DNA from: Ustulina deusta
Taxonomy: Eukaryota > Ascomycota > Sordariomycetes > Xylariales > Xylariaceae
Direction of reading: 5' to 3'
Length of the DNA: 64,000 nucleotides
Assembly (NCBI GenBank): GCA_023159155.1
Contig: JAJNNX010000004.1
Span: forward strand, 1,240,001 to 1,304,000
The position numbers and the translations under genes were made by a program. This document shows positions 25,949 to 37,164 of the stretch, in pieces. Each line of letters opens with the position of its first letter. Positions within the stretch are counted from its first letter, which is position 1. The notes beneath the pieces were generated by a model. The model was not told the DNA's origin. It did not search any database and saw only the letters and a program-made list of their open reading frames with translations.

Positions 25949-27056
25949 ATCTACCACTCGACCAATTTGTTATCATGCGCCTATTTTAATGAGGAGTGGA
26001 GCCAGACAATCATCCTACCACCGTTGGCGAACATCATTTGAGCATGCTGTGTGCGCAGGTGTTGAGCATTTGTAGCGACGGACGAGAATCAACCGAATTT
26101 ATGATAGATACGAACCCGAGACCAGTAGTTGATATGGCTTTTGATATTGTCGACAGGGCGTTGCCGTAGGAGCTACGCCGGTGCATCTCTTGATAGACGT
26201 CGGGCCATGATGTTTATGCTTCTCATCCATATCCTTTCTCACGGGTTATTTTCTCAGTCTCCTACGCATTATTCTCGGATTGTACACTAGGTGGCCGCCA
26301 GAAAAGGCGTTAACTGGGACTGGGAAAAGTTCTCGAGCGAAAATAATAGAGTTACAAGTGGTTGATTTTGGGCATGGTTGTTAGCCTTGTTGTGTCTTGC
26401 GTGAATTATATCAGCAATGCAATAATTGATTTGTCGCTAAAATTGAGCAATCTTCAAAACTTCATTGAGGGATTATGAAAGAACTCTGTATCAACCCAGT
26501 AGTGTGGTCCCAGACGCTGTGGTCCATATGGACTAATAAGCCCTTCATGATTTATCGCACAGGTGCGCTTGTTGGTTCAAATGCAAGGAACCGCGGCACC
26601 AAAACTCAACGGTGTAGAAACCATTGATGTAACGTGGGTTGGAAGGGTTATCTCTAACTTTGCCGTTCTAGCGAGAATCCCAGTCCTGGTTGTAAAGTTG
26701 TACCATCAGATAAAAAATGCGAAGGGGAAATGTGTCAGAGTAAAGTATAATGAGTGAGCGACTCAGACAAGGTAGCATATGCTGCTATGAAGCCTTATTA
26801 TAGCACCCTTTGGCAGAACTTCGGGATAGAATAAGTGCCGATTGACCAATCAGATCTTCTAATCGAACTCCTGAGCCAGCATTGTATCTTCCCCAAAGGA
26901 ATATAGATTAAGGTAGGCATGCATGTTAATCGGTTTAGTGTACCTGATGCATTTCTTTTCAACATACAGCATAATACAGAATAAACCGTCTTCCCAACTT
27001 CTCAGCGCTACAACTATTCTAGACGAAAAAAGGAAGAAGGGAAAAAACCAATAAAA
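25949..27056. other. Spacer between RRM protein and ArfGAP
   Basis: 3' flank of the RRM gene and promoter of the ArfGAP gene. One 64-codon frame (26563-26757) has no recognisable features. Nothing else was supported. Confidence 0.5.
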
Positions 27057-28411
27057 ATGTGGGAAGTCGACCCCGAGACGAGGTCAAAGGTATCTGCATT
27101 CCACCTAGAACCATGTACCCTTGCCCCAAATGTGTCCCGTTTCGCTGACCGGCGTGACCCTCGCACATCTCTCCAGCTCCTCGCCATACAGAAGACCAAC
27201 GACAATAACAATTGTTGCGACTGCAACGCCCCGAACCCGCAATGGGCCTCCCCGAAGTTCGGCGTCTTCATCTGCTTGTCATGCGCCGGGGTGCACCGCG
27301 GCCTCGGCGTCCATATCTCCTTTGTGCGCTCCGTGACCATGGACGCCTTCAAGCAGGCCGAGATCGAGCGTATGCGGCTAGGTGGCAACGCAGGGTGGCG
27401 GAAATTTTTCGAAGAGCACGAGGATACAAAGATGCGCGGCATAAGCTGGGACGACGCAACCATCGCAGAACGATATAGTGGCGAAGTCGGCGAGGAGTGG
27501 AAGGAGAGGCTCAGCGCCAAGGTCGAGGATAGAGAATACGTTCCTGGCGAACGACGCAGTACACCACAGCCCAGCGCGAGTGCGGCCGCGAAACCGCCCA
27601 CCAGTGGATCGCGGCAGATTAGTAGGACCGGTACGCCGCTGAGCGGGACGAGGAGGACTGAGAGTCCGCACCAGACTGGCAGTATGAAGGCAAAGGTTGA
27701 CGATAAGTACTTTGCACGCTTGGGGGAAGAGAATGCATCACGGCCTGATGATCTGCCACCGAACCAGGGAGGGAAATATGGCGGCTTCGGAAACACAGCA
27801 ATGCCGACAAATGCGGGCAGTGGCAGCTCGAGTTTACCAGACTTAGGGGAGCTACAGAAGGATCCCGTGGCGGCGCTGACGAAAGGGTTTGGGTGGTTCG
27901 CGTCTACAGTTACAAAGACGGCTAAAGGGATCAATGACGATTTCATTCAGCCTACGGCCAAGCAGGTGAGTTCTGCTCTTGCTCTTCAGTCTACTCTGTT
28001 TTGCCTCATATCCATCTCATCCACCGCTCCAAACTTTGATTAAGACTGTTGGACAAGAGATGATTAATAATACAACGCACGCAGCTGTCGGATTCCGACT
28101 TCGCAGCGCAGGCACGGTTCGCAGCAGGTAATGTCAGTCGGGCGGCCCAAGTGGGTGCCATGGGCGCGCAGGAAAAATTCAACCGCTTCGTTGAGGGGCC
28201 CGATTCAAGCAGCAGCAGTCGGCCACACCAGTCACCGCTCGATGAAAGCAAGAAAGACTTTTGGGATGACTTCTCATCACTTGCCGACCAAAGACATGGC
28301 ACGGGTGCCAAGTACAGTTCTATTGGCACGTCGGCCATGGGCAAGGCACCGGGAAAGAAACCCGGGCCCGCTACGGCGAAGAATAATGACGACGAGTGGG
28401 ATGACTGGTGA
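27057..28411 (+). CDS. GCS1: Arf GTPase-activating protein (Gcs1/ArfGAP1 type)
   Basis: Model join(27057..27089,27177..27965,28085..28411), 382 aa. It stimulates GTP hydrolysis on Arf at the Golgi. The ArfGAP domain opens the protein: [11 protein letters not shown], then LLAIQKTN, then a C4 zinc finger (C24, C27, C44, C47: CCDC ... CLSC) and the arginine-finger segment [15 protein letters not shown]. The 87-nt first intron is a multiple of three and has no stop, so an unspliced reading looks open. Removing it rejoins the strongly conserved RSK-LLAIQ junction, so I prefer the spliced form. The middle is Ser/Pro-rich. A downstream segment, [19 protein letters not shown], resembles the amphipathic curvature-sensing helix of ArfGAP1. 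The tail ends NNDDEWDDW, a C-terminal acidic/tryptophan motif common in fungal Gcs1. Confidence 0.93.
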
Positions 28412-29328
28412 TGGGACCAAGTTAAGGTGCAGAGGGGCAGGAAAGGGCAGCGAGCGGAATGAGAACAAATCGAAGAGGCTGGCAGCCTTGACGGGTCGAG
28501 GAGGGACCCTGGTTACCCATATCTAACTATTTACTGGTATTTATCTGCCTCATTGTTGTATGGCTAGATGGAGTCTGGGTAGCATGTCTGTCAAGTTGAT
28601 AGGTGAGAGGTCATTGAAAGGAATCCAACCTATGCAACAGATGTCAGGTTGTATTATATAGGTATCTCGAATCTTATGTGGGCGTTTCGACGTTTGGTCA
28701 ACTAATGCATCAATTTACGAGATGCAGAACTGATGAAATATGTATTTCCCGGAGATATTGGTGGAGAAATTATCTCTTAATATTTATTTCTTTTAGATCA
28801 TTTAACCTAGAATGGATGAAGTTATTTTTTATTTTTTATACAGTGATGCCATTGGGTGATAGTTGAAGATGCGAATCTAGGAGGTTCATCGTGATCGACG
28901 TACCCCATATTTCCTATTGCGGCTAAGCGCGACGTCCATGTAAAAATATTTTACCTTCAGCTTTAAACTTTAGACACTGAAGGCAAAAGCCCCTACCAAT
29001 ATATCAATTCAGAAGGGTAAACTTTAGATGACAACATGTTGTAATTTTAAACCTCGCATTTTTGGTCCTTAGGAATTGATGGTGAGGGCTGTCACGTGCG
29101 ATTTGCCAACCTCGGTGGAATTGAAAGAATACCTAGGTAGCGTCGGCTACTGCCGGTCTCGCCAGCGTTTTTCCGGCGTCATCAGTGGTGGGCTTGCATC
29201 TGGGTAGCTGTCTGGTTGCCGAAACACGGCTCTGGATACCACTTACATTACTCGCAATCGGCCCTCTTCGACCTCATTGCTGCGCTATCATACCCGGAGG
29301 GGACATCGCAGTCCACGAATTGATTACC
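28412..29328. other. Spacer between ArfGAP and ETF beta
   Basis: AT-rich 3' flank, then the promoter of the ETF gene. TACCTAGGTA occurs at 29130-29139, about 190 bp before the ATG. No gene was seen. Confidence 0.5.
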
Positions 29329-30441
29329 ATGTCTGCATTACGGATTCTCGTACCTGTCAAGCGGGTCATTGACTATGCTGTGAGCATTCCTCGCATGTGT
29401 CCCGCCCCGGCTGTGTTATTCTATTCTCTCGCGTTCCACGACCCCGGCATTAGATCCTCGTTGCTTCTACTCTTGTGTATTATATCGCATGGCTGCAGAT
29501 TTTGCCTGACCCTAAGCTAACGGCTGCCATGGCGTGTGACCAGGTCAAGCCACGTGTGAACAAAGCCCAGACCGGCGTCGAGACGGCCGGCGTCAAGCAC
29601 TCGATGAACCCTTTCGACGAACTCAGCATTGAGGAATCTGTACGTATTCGGGAGAAGAAGAGGGCGCCGGGCGGTGTCGAGGACATCTGCGCCATCTCTG
29701 CAGGGCCCGCGAAGGCGGTCGATATCCTGCGCACCGCCATGGCCATGGGTGCGGACCGTGCTATCCACGTCGAGACAGCAGAGGGGGACGAGGGCGCCCT
29801 TGAGCCCCTAACTGTCGCGAAGATGCTACGTGCCGTCGTGGACAAGGAAAAAAGCAATCTCGTGATTCTCGGCAAACAGAGCATCGACGACGACGCCGCG
29901 CAGACCGGCCAGATGCTCGCCGGCCTGCTTGGTTGGCCGCAAGCTACGCAGGCGAGCCGTGTTGAGTTTAAGGGCGATAGCGTCGAGGTCACCAAAGAGG
30001 TCGACGGTGGCGTAGAGACGGTGCGCGCTAAATTGCCCATGGTTATCACCACAGACCTTAGACTTAATGAGCCGCGGTACGCCAGTCTGCCGAATATCAT
30101 GAAGGCGAAGAAGAAGCCGCTTGTTAAGATGAGCCTATCCGATTTGGGCGTGGCGAACGAAAGGAAGTTGAAGATTGTTAAGGTCACAGGTATGTTATTG
30201 TTGTTGACTTTTCTCCTTGCGATTGACTGCTTGTTATGGGGCTGCTTCTACGGCTCAACTTTTCCTTCCTAGGTCTCGTCCATTTCCACTTTTTATAATG
30301 TCAATCTTGGGGTGTCTTTGCCTGTTTGTGAAGACATATCATACTAACGTACATATAGAACCTTCCGCGAGACAAGGTGGTGGCAAGGTTGAGGATGTTG
30401 ACGGTATGATTTCAAAGTTGAAAGAGCTCGGCGCTCTATAA
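29329..30441 (+). CDS. ETFB: Electron transfer flavoprotein beta subunit
   Basis: Model join(29329..29379,29544..30189,30359..30441), 259 aa, close to the usual 250-260 of the family. With ETF alpha it accepts electrons from mitochondrial acyl-CoA dehydrogenases and passes them to ETF dehydrogenase. The N-terminus ALRILVPVKRVIDYA is the conserved family start. NPFDELSIEESVRIREKK and DICAISAGPAKAVDILRTAM follow. The signature region VILGKQSIDDDAAQTGQMLA matches the AMP-binding part, and LPMVITTDLRLNEPRYASLP is the family signature near the C-terminus. Both introns close the frame; intron 1 has branch CTAAC. The start at 29329 is chosen because it gives the conserved N-terminus exactly. Confidence 0.95.
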
Positions 30442-31801
30442 TTGGCCACTTGGGAGAAGAAAACGAGCATATGGGAATGGGTATATTATAGAAGCACATA
30501 CAGGATCAACGCTTAGGTCCATACCATTATGAGGAAAACACAGGATGTGGTGGCATGTGTGTAGAGGAAAGGGGCGCTCTAGATTTATTGCACTAGTTGG
30601 AGACTATGCCGAGCTGTAGAGAAATGCCACAACAATCGTGGGGTGTCCCTTATATGTTCCTAGCGATTTGTCGTCTCGCGAGCTATCTGGCTTACAATCA
30701 AGACTCGCAATGATTCCTTGCCTAGCACCCTGTCGCGAACTGGACCTGACCATAGTACAGCAATTACTTTTCCTCCTGACAGCACAGGCACCCACTTTAT
30801 GCGGCGTATCACCGCAGATTCAGGATATAGAAAAAGGTTGATCACCAAGAGCTAGGACTAGCGCTAATAGGAATCGAACCTATACCCATTTAACTGCGAA
30901 CCAACATCTCCCTCTGATATATCCATGGATGCAAGACTGCTATATAATTGGACCTTGCACCTGAAAGCAACAGTGAGAAGTGGATTTCAAAACTCTGAAC
31001 TGCAGGTATGAACTTTGAATCCACGCTTGGCCTTGAAATTTTGTTGTTATGGAGCTGAGTGTTCCGAAACCAGACCTGGAGGCTGCTCAACCTTGCACTG
31101 GTGTTAATGGAATAATTGCCGAATAATTGATTCTATTCACTACGAAAAAGAATCTATCCCTCTCCCAGATGCCTCGAAGCGACCCTTTGGCGATGGCGTA
31201 CCTCGTAACAATGCAACGTTTCATCTTGAACCTGCGTAGCACGTCGAAATCCTCGTGCTCAATTTTCAAGATCGCGCTTTTAACGACCCCCATTTTCCAA
31301 TTGACAGGTTTCTCAAGGAAAGGGAGGCGGTGACAGTTTAGACCCTTCTAGCTCGCTAGGGTCTAATAGATGAGCTTGCGGATCAAAGATGGTCGTCTTG
31401 CGACAGCTTCGACGCCGGCCTTGATGACGCTCTCGCCGCTTTCGGACACGAGCCCTGAAAGGTACCTATAGTGAGCCAGCGTCAAAAGTAGGCAGTAATC
31501 GAAGCGCCCCGATTGGCTCACCGAGCGCTAGCGATGAGCTCTGCTGATGAGTCCCTGCTAGCCTGCTGCTAGCCTGCCCCGCTTTAGCAGACCTCACGGT
31601 GACATCCAACCCCACTACTAAGTATCGATGCTTTTTTCTGCTGCTCTTCAAAATGCTGCGAACCCCCGGCCCGTCATTGGTTTTCTTCTTCCTGCACCAC
31701 GTTTTCTTCACTTGAGCAACAAACACGCACAGATTGCTAAATCTCCACCATCCCGGCTTCCTCCCTACCTATTCTGCCTGCTTCCGGATACATCTGCCCT
31801 T
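30442..31801. promoter_or_regulatory. Upstream region of arg-2 (promoter and leader)
   Basis: This stretch joins the 3' end of the ETF gene to the attenuator uORF. On the minus strand, 31369-31461 reads as an exon-like frame (SESGESVIKAGVEAVARR...) after a TTTCAG acceptor, but no partner exon was found. On the plus strand, 31545-31550 is TGAGTC, a partial Gcn4/CPC-1 site. The transcription start is not determinable by eye. Confidence 0.4.
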
Positions 31802-32165
31802 ATGAACGGGCGCTCGTCAGTTTTCACATCGCAGGTATGTAACTGATCAGAGCGTCTCATGGCTGCGTTCCTGGGGTCGTGTGATGACCTCACCTCTCCA
31901 ATTTTTTTGGCACTGTCGAGATGTCGACTTGGCACGCCAATTGGCACCAACATCGAGTCTTCGTGCTTCAATGTGGCATTTTAATTCCCTACAATGTGTT
32001 GCTTTCCCCTTTGCCGAATCGATGCCGTTGCTTAGCCATGGCTCTCGCTAATCCCTTGTCTCTACAGGATTATATCTCTGGTGCGTTGTCCGACTCTACG
32101 ACCTGACTCATCGCCAGCAGTACTAACATGACCCAGACCACTTGTGGCGGGCCCTTTCCGCATAG
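31802..32165 (+). CDS. Arginine attenuator peptide uORF, split in three exons
   Basis: Model join(31802..31834,32068..32080,32137..32165), encoding 24 residues: MNGRSSVFTSQ, then DYIS, then DHLWRALSA and stop. This matches the fungal arginine attenuator peptide (AAP) in length and core. The Asp at position 12, known to be essential in Neurospora, is present. In that family the nascent peptide stalls the ribosome at the uORF stop codon when arginine is high and so blocks scanning to the main start. The frame closes only with two introns, of 233 and 56 nt (donors GTATGT and GTGCGT, acceptors TACAG and CCCAG, with CTAAC near the second), leaving a 13-nt middle exon. Without splicing, the first exon runs into VCN and stop, giving a peptide without Asp12. 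The uORF stop lies 48 nt before the main ATG. Confidence 0.93.
32104..32110. promoter_or_regulatory. TGACTCA (Gcn4/CPC-1-type site) inside uORF intron 2
   Basis: A perfect TGACTCA heptamer, the consensus for the amino-acid-control bZIP factor (Gcn4, CPC-1 or CpcA). It lies in the second intron of the attenuator uORF, downstream of the first leader exon rather than in the upstream promoter. Function is inferred from sequence only. Confidence 0.4.
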
Positions 32166-32213
32166 AGGTCCATTGGATAACCTCAGCAGTTACCCTTACC
32201 AACATCCCACATC

Positions 32214-33644
32214 ATGTTCTCACGAATTGCCTTGAAGGCTACAAGGCCCGCGGCTGGCGGCGCCGCCGGCCTCAAGCTTCACGCCCGGTTCATCTCGACG
32301 ACTGCCACCTTGGCCACGAAGCCCAAGGGTAGCAAGGGCCGACAGATGCCCTCGAAGTATTCTTACCCTACAGCACAGGCTTCTGGCAACGAAGCTACCC
32401 TTACCATCCGGGTTAGTGTCGCCCATTGACCTCGTTGCCGATTTCCGACTGACCAGTTCTAGAATGGCCCGGTTTTCCAAGGAACGGCCTTTGGCGCCAA
32501 CTCAAACATCTCGGGCGAGGCTGTCTTCACGACCTCTCTTGTTGGCTACCCGGAGTCGATGACCGACCCTTCGTACCGTGGCCAGATTCTGGTCTTCACC
32601 CAACCCCTGATTGGAAACTATGGTGTGCCCTCGTCTGTACGTGACGAGTGGAACTTGCTACGACACTTCGAATCGCCGCACATTCAGTGTGCAGGTATCG
32701 TCGTGGCTGATGTGGCGGAGAAGTACAGCCATTGGACTGCCGTAGAAAGCCTGGGAGAATGGTGCGCGCGAGAAGGCATCCCTGCCATCACTGGGGTTGA
32801 CACCCGTGCTATCGTCACCCACCTCCGGGAGCAGGGTTCCTCTCTCGCGAGAATCTCGATTGGAGAGGAGTACGATGCTGATGAGGATGAGAGTTTTGTG
32901 GACCCTAGCCAGATCAACTTGGTCAAGCGTGTCAGCACCAAAGCTCCTTTCCACGTGGAAGCCTTCAACCCTAAATATCACATTGCACTGATTGACTGTG
33001 GTGTCAAGGAGAATATCCTCCGAAGTCTAGTCAGCCGCGGGGCCAGTGTGACCGTGTTCCCGTATGACTTCAAGATCCAGAAGGTTGCCGACAACTACGA
33101 TGGCGTCTTCATCTCTAACGGCCCTGGTGACCCGACCCATTGCCAGTCCACCGTGCACAACTTGCAGGTGTTGATGGAAACCTCTCAGATTCCTATCATG
33201 GGAATTTGTCTTGGCCACCAACTCCTGGCTTTGGCAGCTGGTGCTCGCACCATGAAGCTCAAGTACGGTAACCGAGCACATAACATTCCTTCGCTCGATT
33301 TGACTACCGGGCAGTGCCACATCACTAGCCAGAATCACGGCTACGCTGTTGATGCCAGTACTTTGTCTAGTGATTGGAAGGAGTACTTTGTCAATCTGAA
33401 TGACGGTAGCAACGAGGGTATGCGTCATACTTCCCGACCTATCTTCTCTACCCAGTTCCACCCCGAAGCTCGTGGTGGCCCGATGGATAGTGCCTATCTA
33501 TTCGATAAGTACATCGAAGATGTCCAAGCCTTCAAGGCTTGCCAAGCAGTATTCAAGGATAACCGCCCCTCGCAGTTCATGCTTGACATTTTGAGCAAGG
33601 AGCGCGTTGGTGTTCAGCCAGAGCTCTTGGCTGCTACCGCTTGA
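32214..33644 (+). CDS. arg-2: Carbamoyl-phosphate synthase, arginine-specific small (glutaminase) subunit
   Basis: Model join(32214..32411,32463..33644), 459 aa. It hydrolyses glutamine and hands ammonia to the large subunit for carbamoyl phosphate used in arginine synthesis. The first 35 or so residues ([16 protein letters not shown]..., rich in R, A, S and T, without acids) look like a mitochondrial presequence, as in the Neurospora enzyme. The N-terminal CPSase small-chain domain includes [20 protein letters not shown] and [20 protein letters not shown]. The class-I glutamine amidotransferase domain has the nucleophile motif [15 protein letters not shown] and the His-Glu pair in [11 protein letters not shown]. 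The 51-nt intron closes the frame between TLTIR and NGPVFQG. Translation is expected to be controlled by the upstream attenuator peptide. Confidence 0.96.
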
Positions 33645-35214
33645 TTTTGTGGTTTGTATTGGTATACTGGCGCACTTGAAGTTGTGGTGGGATTAGGAAC
33701 AAAATGATTTGAGATTCTAAGGTAAATTTTCTAGTTTAGCAAATTGATGATGACCTTTGCAATGTGTAACACTGGGTGCAATCTTTGTGTGAATCAGAAA
33801 CTCTTTTTTTCTATCAAGTTTGAACCATCACAATAACTGCACTCATTCTCCATTGCCGAGGATTCCGTTTAATTTTTATCTGGCTTCATTGCGAAACAAG
33901 CATTCAGTGACCTAACCCCCATAACCCCAGCTCATTCCATGACATCATATCGTTGTTAAAGTCTTGTATCTAGGTGATGCATGGTGGTTATCCCACCTAG
34001 GTACTTCAAGGAGGTATATACTACGCGCCAATCCTATCCCTTCGAGATTTTGTGAGCTGTTAAATCCTAATTTGACGCCTACAGCTCCTCATATAAGCCT
34101 TGGGAGAATTACCCGGTACCACTTTAAATACGTTACGAGGGGTTGGTTTAGTTTCGCGGTCGTTGTGATTCTCGCAGAACAGTCGACTGATATCGGGGTA
34201 GATACTCGGCGTGCACGAATTTCCAAAATACCAAAGCACCCCGGATGGGCGGTGAATTAGGGGTCAGAGAGTGAGTACGTGGGCGTTGTAAAGGGTAGAT
34301 TGGGGGTGCGTCACTTGTCACTGGCCATTTAGACGAAGGAGAGAGAAAGAGTGGAAGCGAGGGTGCCTTCTGTGGTATATACCTAGGTAGTATGCAGATT
34401 TCAAGCTTGTTGTTCTGACACGTTCTGTCCTTGTCTGTTGCGATCTGAAGCGTGTTGCAGACTATGAGGGCTTGTGAAGAGCGGGGCTGCGAGATTGATG
34501 GACTACTCTGTCTACTTCGCTGGATATGTTGGTATTGCCATGGAATACGTACCTGGCGTTTGGTGGGCTGGAAGGCAAGGGCTGTGTGTTGGCATACGAA
34601 TTGGATTAGGCGGGAAGGATTGCTACGGGTAGAGAGAGAGAGAGAGGTAGTGTAGAATGCGGTATTAGAGACACAAAACGCACAAGAGACCATAGCCCAA
34701 GAAAAACCGCTGGAGGTGGCATCACGAAGTGCCTCCTCTGCGGACAGTCAATCTGCAAAAAGGTGGGGAGATTGTCTTGTCCTGCACAATTAGTAGCCGT
34801 GAGAGCATATAGTTGTGTATGTCCATAGTTGCCGTTGATCTAAGTAGTACACTGGCATCTAATGGCAGCAAATTATTAACACCCCGACTTGGTGCATGTT
34901 GCTTGTTGCTCTGATGCTCTGAAAAATGACCAACGGGAATAGTATACCTGCTGGAACCAAGTTTCATCCTCAGCTTTGTGAACCCTCAGTCTGGGTATCC
35001 TTCCAATCATCCATTTTTCATCTGCCTGCATGCCAATAGAGGAATTCTAGAATCTCGATATTCCTTGCTCTTGTGATCAACACACACACACACACGCGCT
35101 CGCCCTTCTGTCCTTGAAATATGTATAACCCCTGATGTATATTGTACAAGTACGGTCCCAAATTGACCCCTGCTATCGCAGATTTTGTGCTTCGATACCT
35201 CACAATGCGGCCCA
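33645..35214. other. Convergent spacer between arg-2 and the Acinus-like gene
   Basis: 3' flanks of both genes, a TACCTAGGTA at 34380-34389, an (AG)n run near 34,633 and a (CA)n run at 35,081-35,095. No gene was recognised. Confidence 0.5.
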
Positions 35215-37164
35215 TTAGTGTCTAAAGCTGGCCTTGCGACGGTTGCCTCCTCCGTGGCCATCACGGCGTGACAGGTGTCGGTCATCGGGTGCAGATCGAT
35301 CATCGTAGGATGCACCAGGACGGAAGCGGTCGCCACCTCTAGGGACGCCGTGGGAACGTGGTGCTCTACGCCGACGTCGCCCACCACCTCCCCCGCCCGG
35401 AGGCCCAAGAGGTCCACGGCGGTCACGGTAATTGCGGTCGCGAGCATCGCCACCGCCAGCGCCAGCGCGCGCTAGCTCACGTCGCTCCTTCTCCTTGTGT
35501 GGAGGTCGAATGCCTAGGAATATCTCGGGGCCACGATTGACTAAGACTTCATCTCGCTCGAAATAGTATCTGTGGTAATCTCTGCCAGATTCCTCATCGT
35601 AGTGCGGGTCTTTCGCTTGTGCAAGACAATCCAGGCGACGGTTAGCAAGCTCCGGAGCTACTGGTCGATAAAGAACCTGAGGGTTGGATCTGGTCTTAAT
35701 GAAGCCTGAATCCAGCTTGTCTTGTCGGCCTGTATACATAGCCGCAGGTCCATTATGAGGATATGGATTACGGGGACCGGTGGGCGCATTCTCAATTCCA
35801 GAAGGACGCGATGGGCCGGTCGGGATTGAGGCTCTGCGATCAGGGTGAACAACAGGGGAGACATGCCCTCGTCTAGGAGCTTGATTTGCATCCGTCTCTT
35901 CTAGCCTGGGGGTTACTTTGCCGTCGTTATCGCGGTCGTAGACAACCTCGTAGCGAGGCATGTTGCCTTTGTCTCTAGCCTGCTGCTCTATATCGGTCCA
36001 ATCTTCAAAACACTCAGCAGGTATGAAATCTATCCACAATGCTTTGCGATTTGTTTCATCAGGCCAAACGCGTTTGTGCAGTGCGGTGCGTACGTGGGAA
36101 GCTGCAGAGATGGAGGTGAAAACAACGAAGGCGTGGGTGCGGATGTTGTCGAGGTAGAAATTGACGATGATGTTGGGGTCAAGTGGAGCGTTGGTGGGCG
36201 TAGCAAGTTCCAAAAGGTGATCTTGGACAGCTTGTGGTCGAAGTGGCCTCATGAAATTCTTGATGTATAACGCGCAAGTTGCAGGATGCATGGATGGCTC
36301 GATATCCCGTTCGGGTGAAGGAGAGTGTTTTGTGTCACGCATTTGCTGATCCAAGGCGTCGTTTGCCACTGAGTATGCCCCTCTATGATCTGTCGTTGCC
36401 ACATCATCGGCCACCGCACTGTCTTCTGGGTCTCCTAAGCAACCGCCATCCATTTTAGTGGTTGCGACGCGACTGTCCCCAACGCGGGCATCCTCAGATT
36501 CATCAACACCATTGGCCGGGTATGTGTTACTTTGGTCGGCCTTCCCACTTGGCTCCGGCGCCTTCTCTGTAGACTCCCTCTCTTGTTCAGTGGTTGTATC
36601 GGCATCTACCATTGGCGCGTGATCAACCTCTTCGTTTTCCAACTTCGATGTTTCATGACTACCAGACACAGGGTCTGAGGTAGCATCTCGGGTTGCATCA
36701 GAATCGTCTGGTCGCAGCCGTTTGCGCACAGCCTCTTCGGAGGGTGGCGGGGTTGTCGACCTCCGCTTTCTTTTTTGCACATCCTGAACAACTTCGGCTG
36801 TGGGAAGAGATGGCGTTTCGGAGACATTGGCACTCGATGTGGTTTGCGCCGGAACGTCGCTTGCAGAGCTATCTTGGGCGATAGTAGCAGCCGACCCGGC
36901 CTGCGGTTCTTGTGTAGTTTCGACTCTAGGTAACTCTGGCGTGTCGCTCGCAGGTTCCGCGTCTTCAGACGGTTGCGCCTCGTCGGGTTCTGCCGTCGCT
37001 GTCGGTTCAGGAGGAGGCCCGGATGCTGCAGTCGGGTCGTCCTCAGAAGCCGTAGCTTCCTCCAGCCGAGCAACAAGCTCGGCCTTGAGCCCGTTCTGTG
37101 GCAGGCCCAGGCGCTTCAATTCCGCCTTCAGCTCGACAACCTTCATCTTGCTGTAATCCGCCAT
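35215..37164 (-). CDS. Acinus-like SAP-domain RNA-processing protein
   Basis: Single exon, 649 aa, ATG at 37164. It begins with a SAP DNA/RNA-binding motif (KMKVVELKAELKRLGLPQNG, then LKAELVARLEE). A long acidic Ser/Thr/Pro-rich linker follows with a basic patch (KRKRRSTTPPPSEEAVRKR). Then comes an RRM-like fold (CALYIKNFMRPLRPQAVQDH ... HAFVVFTSISAASHVRTALH ... ALWIDFIPAECFEDW). A segment LDSGFIKTRSNPQVLYRPVA matches the layout of the RSB motif, by which Acinus binds RNPS1 and SAP18 in the ASAP complex linked to splicing and exon junctions. The C-terminus is Arg/Gly-rich (GPPGGGGGGRRRRR). The frame stays open upstream of the ATG to 37671, but that part lacks conserved character and the ATG sits directly before the SAP motif, so I use it. 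The family call is by architecture. Confidence 0.82.
   Translation of the reverse strand: MADYSKMKVVELKAELKRLGLPQNGLKAELVARLEEATASEDDPTAASGPPPEPTATAEPDEAQPSEDAEPASDTPELPRVETTQEPQAGSAATIAQDSSASDVPAQTTSSANVSETPSLPTAEVVQDVQKRKRRSTTPPPSEEAVRKRLRPDDSDATRDATSDPVSGSHETSKLENEEVDHAPMVDADTTTEQERESTEKAPEPSGKADQSNTYPANGVDESEDARVGDSRVATTKMDGGCLGDPEDSAVADDVATTDHRGAYSVANDALDQQMRDTKHSPSPERDIEPSMHPATCALYIKNFMRPLRPQAVQDHLLELATPTNAPLDPNIIVNFYLDNIRTHAFVVFTSISAASHVRTALHKRVWPDETNRKALWIDFIPAECFEDWTDIEQQARDKGNMPRYEVVYDRDNDGKVTPRLEETDANQAPRRGHVSPVVHPDRRASIPTGPSRPSGIENAPTGPRNPYPHNGPAAMYTGRQDKLDSGFIKTRSNPQVLYRPVAPELANRRLDCLAQAKDPHYDEESGRDYHRYYFERDEVLVNRGPEIFLGIRPPHKEKERRELARAGAGGGDARDRNYRDRRGPLGPPGGGGGGRRRRRAPRSHGVPRGGDRFRPGASYDDRSAPDDRHLSRRDGHGGGNRRKASFRH

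Noticed and set aside
27057..28043. Unspliced 328-codon reading of the ArfGAP gene
   Set aside because: The first 87-nt intron is open and in phase. Removing it restores the conserved RSK-LLAIQ junction before the zinc finger, and the last exon is needed for the DDEWDDW tail.
30840..30960. A tRNA-like T arm on the minus strand (ATAGG-TTCGATT-CCTAT)
   Set aside because: The apparent acceptor 3' end TAGCGC has no 5' partner upstream, and no anticodon stem of five pairs can be formed. It may be chance or a tiny organellar fragment.
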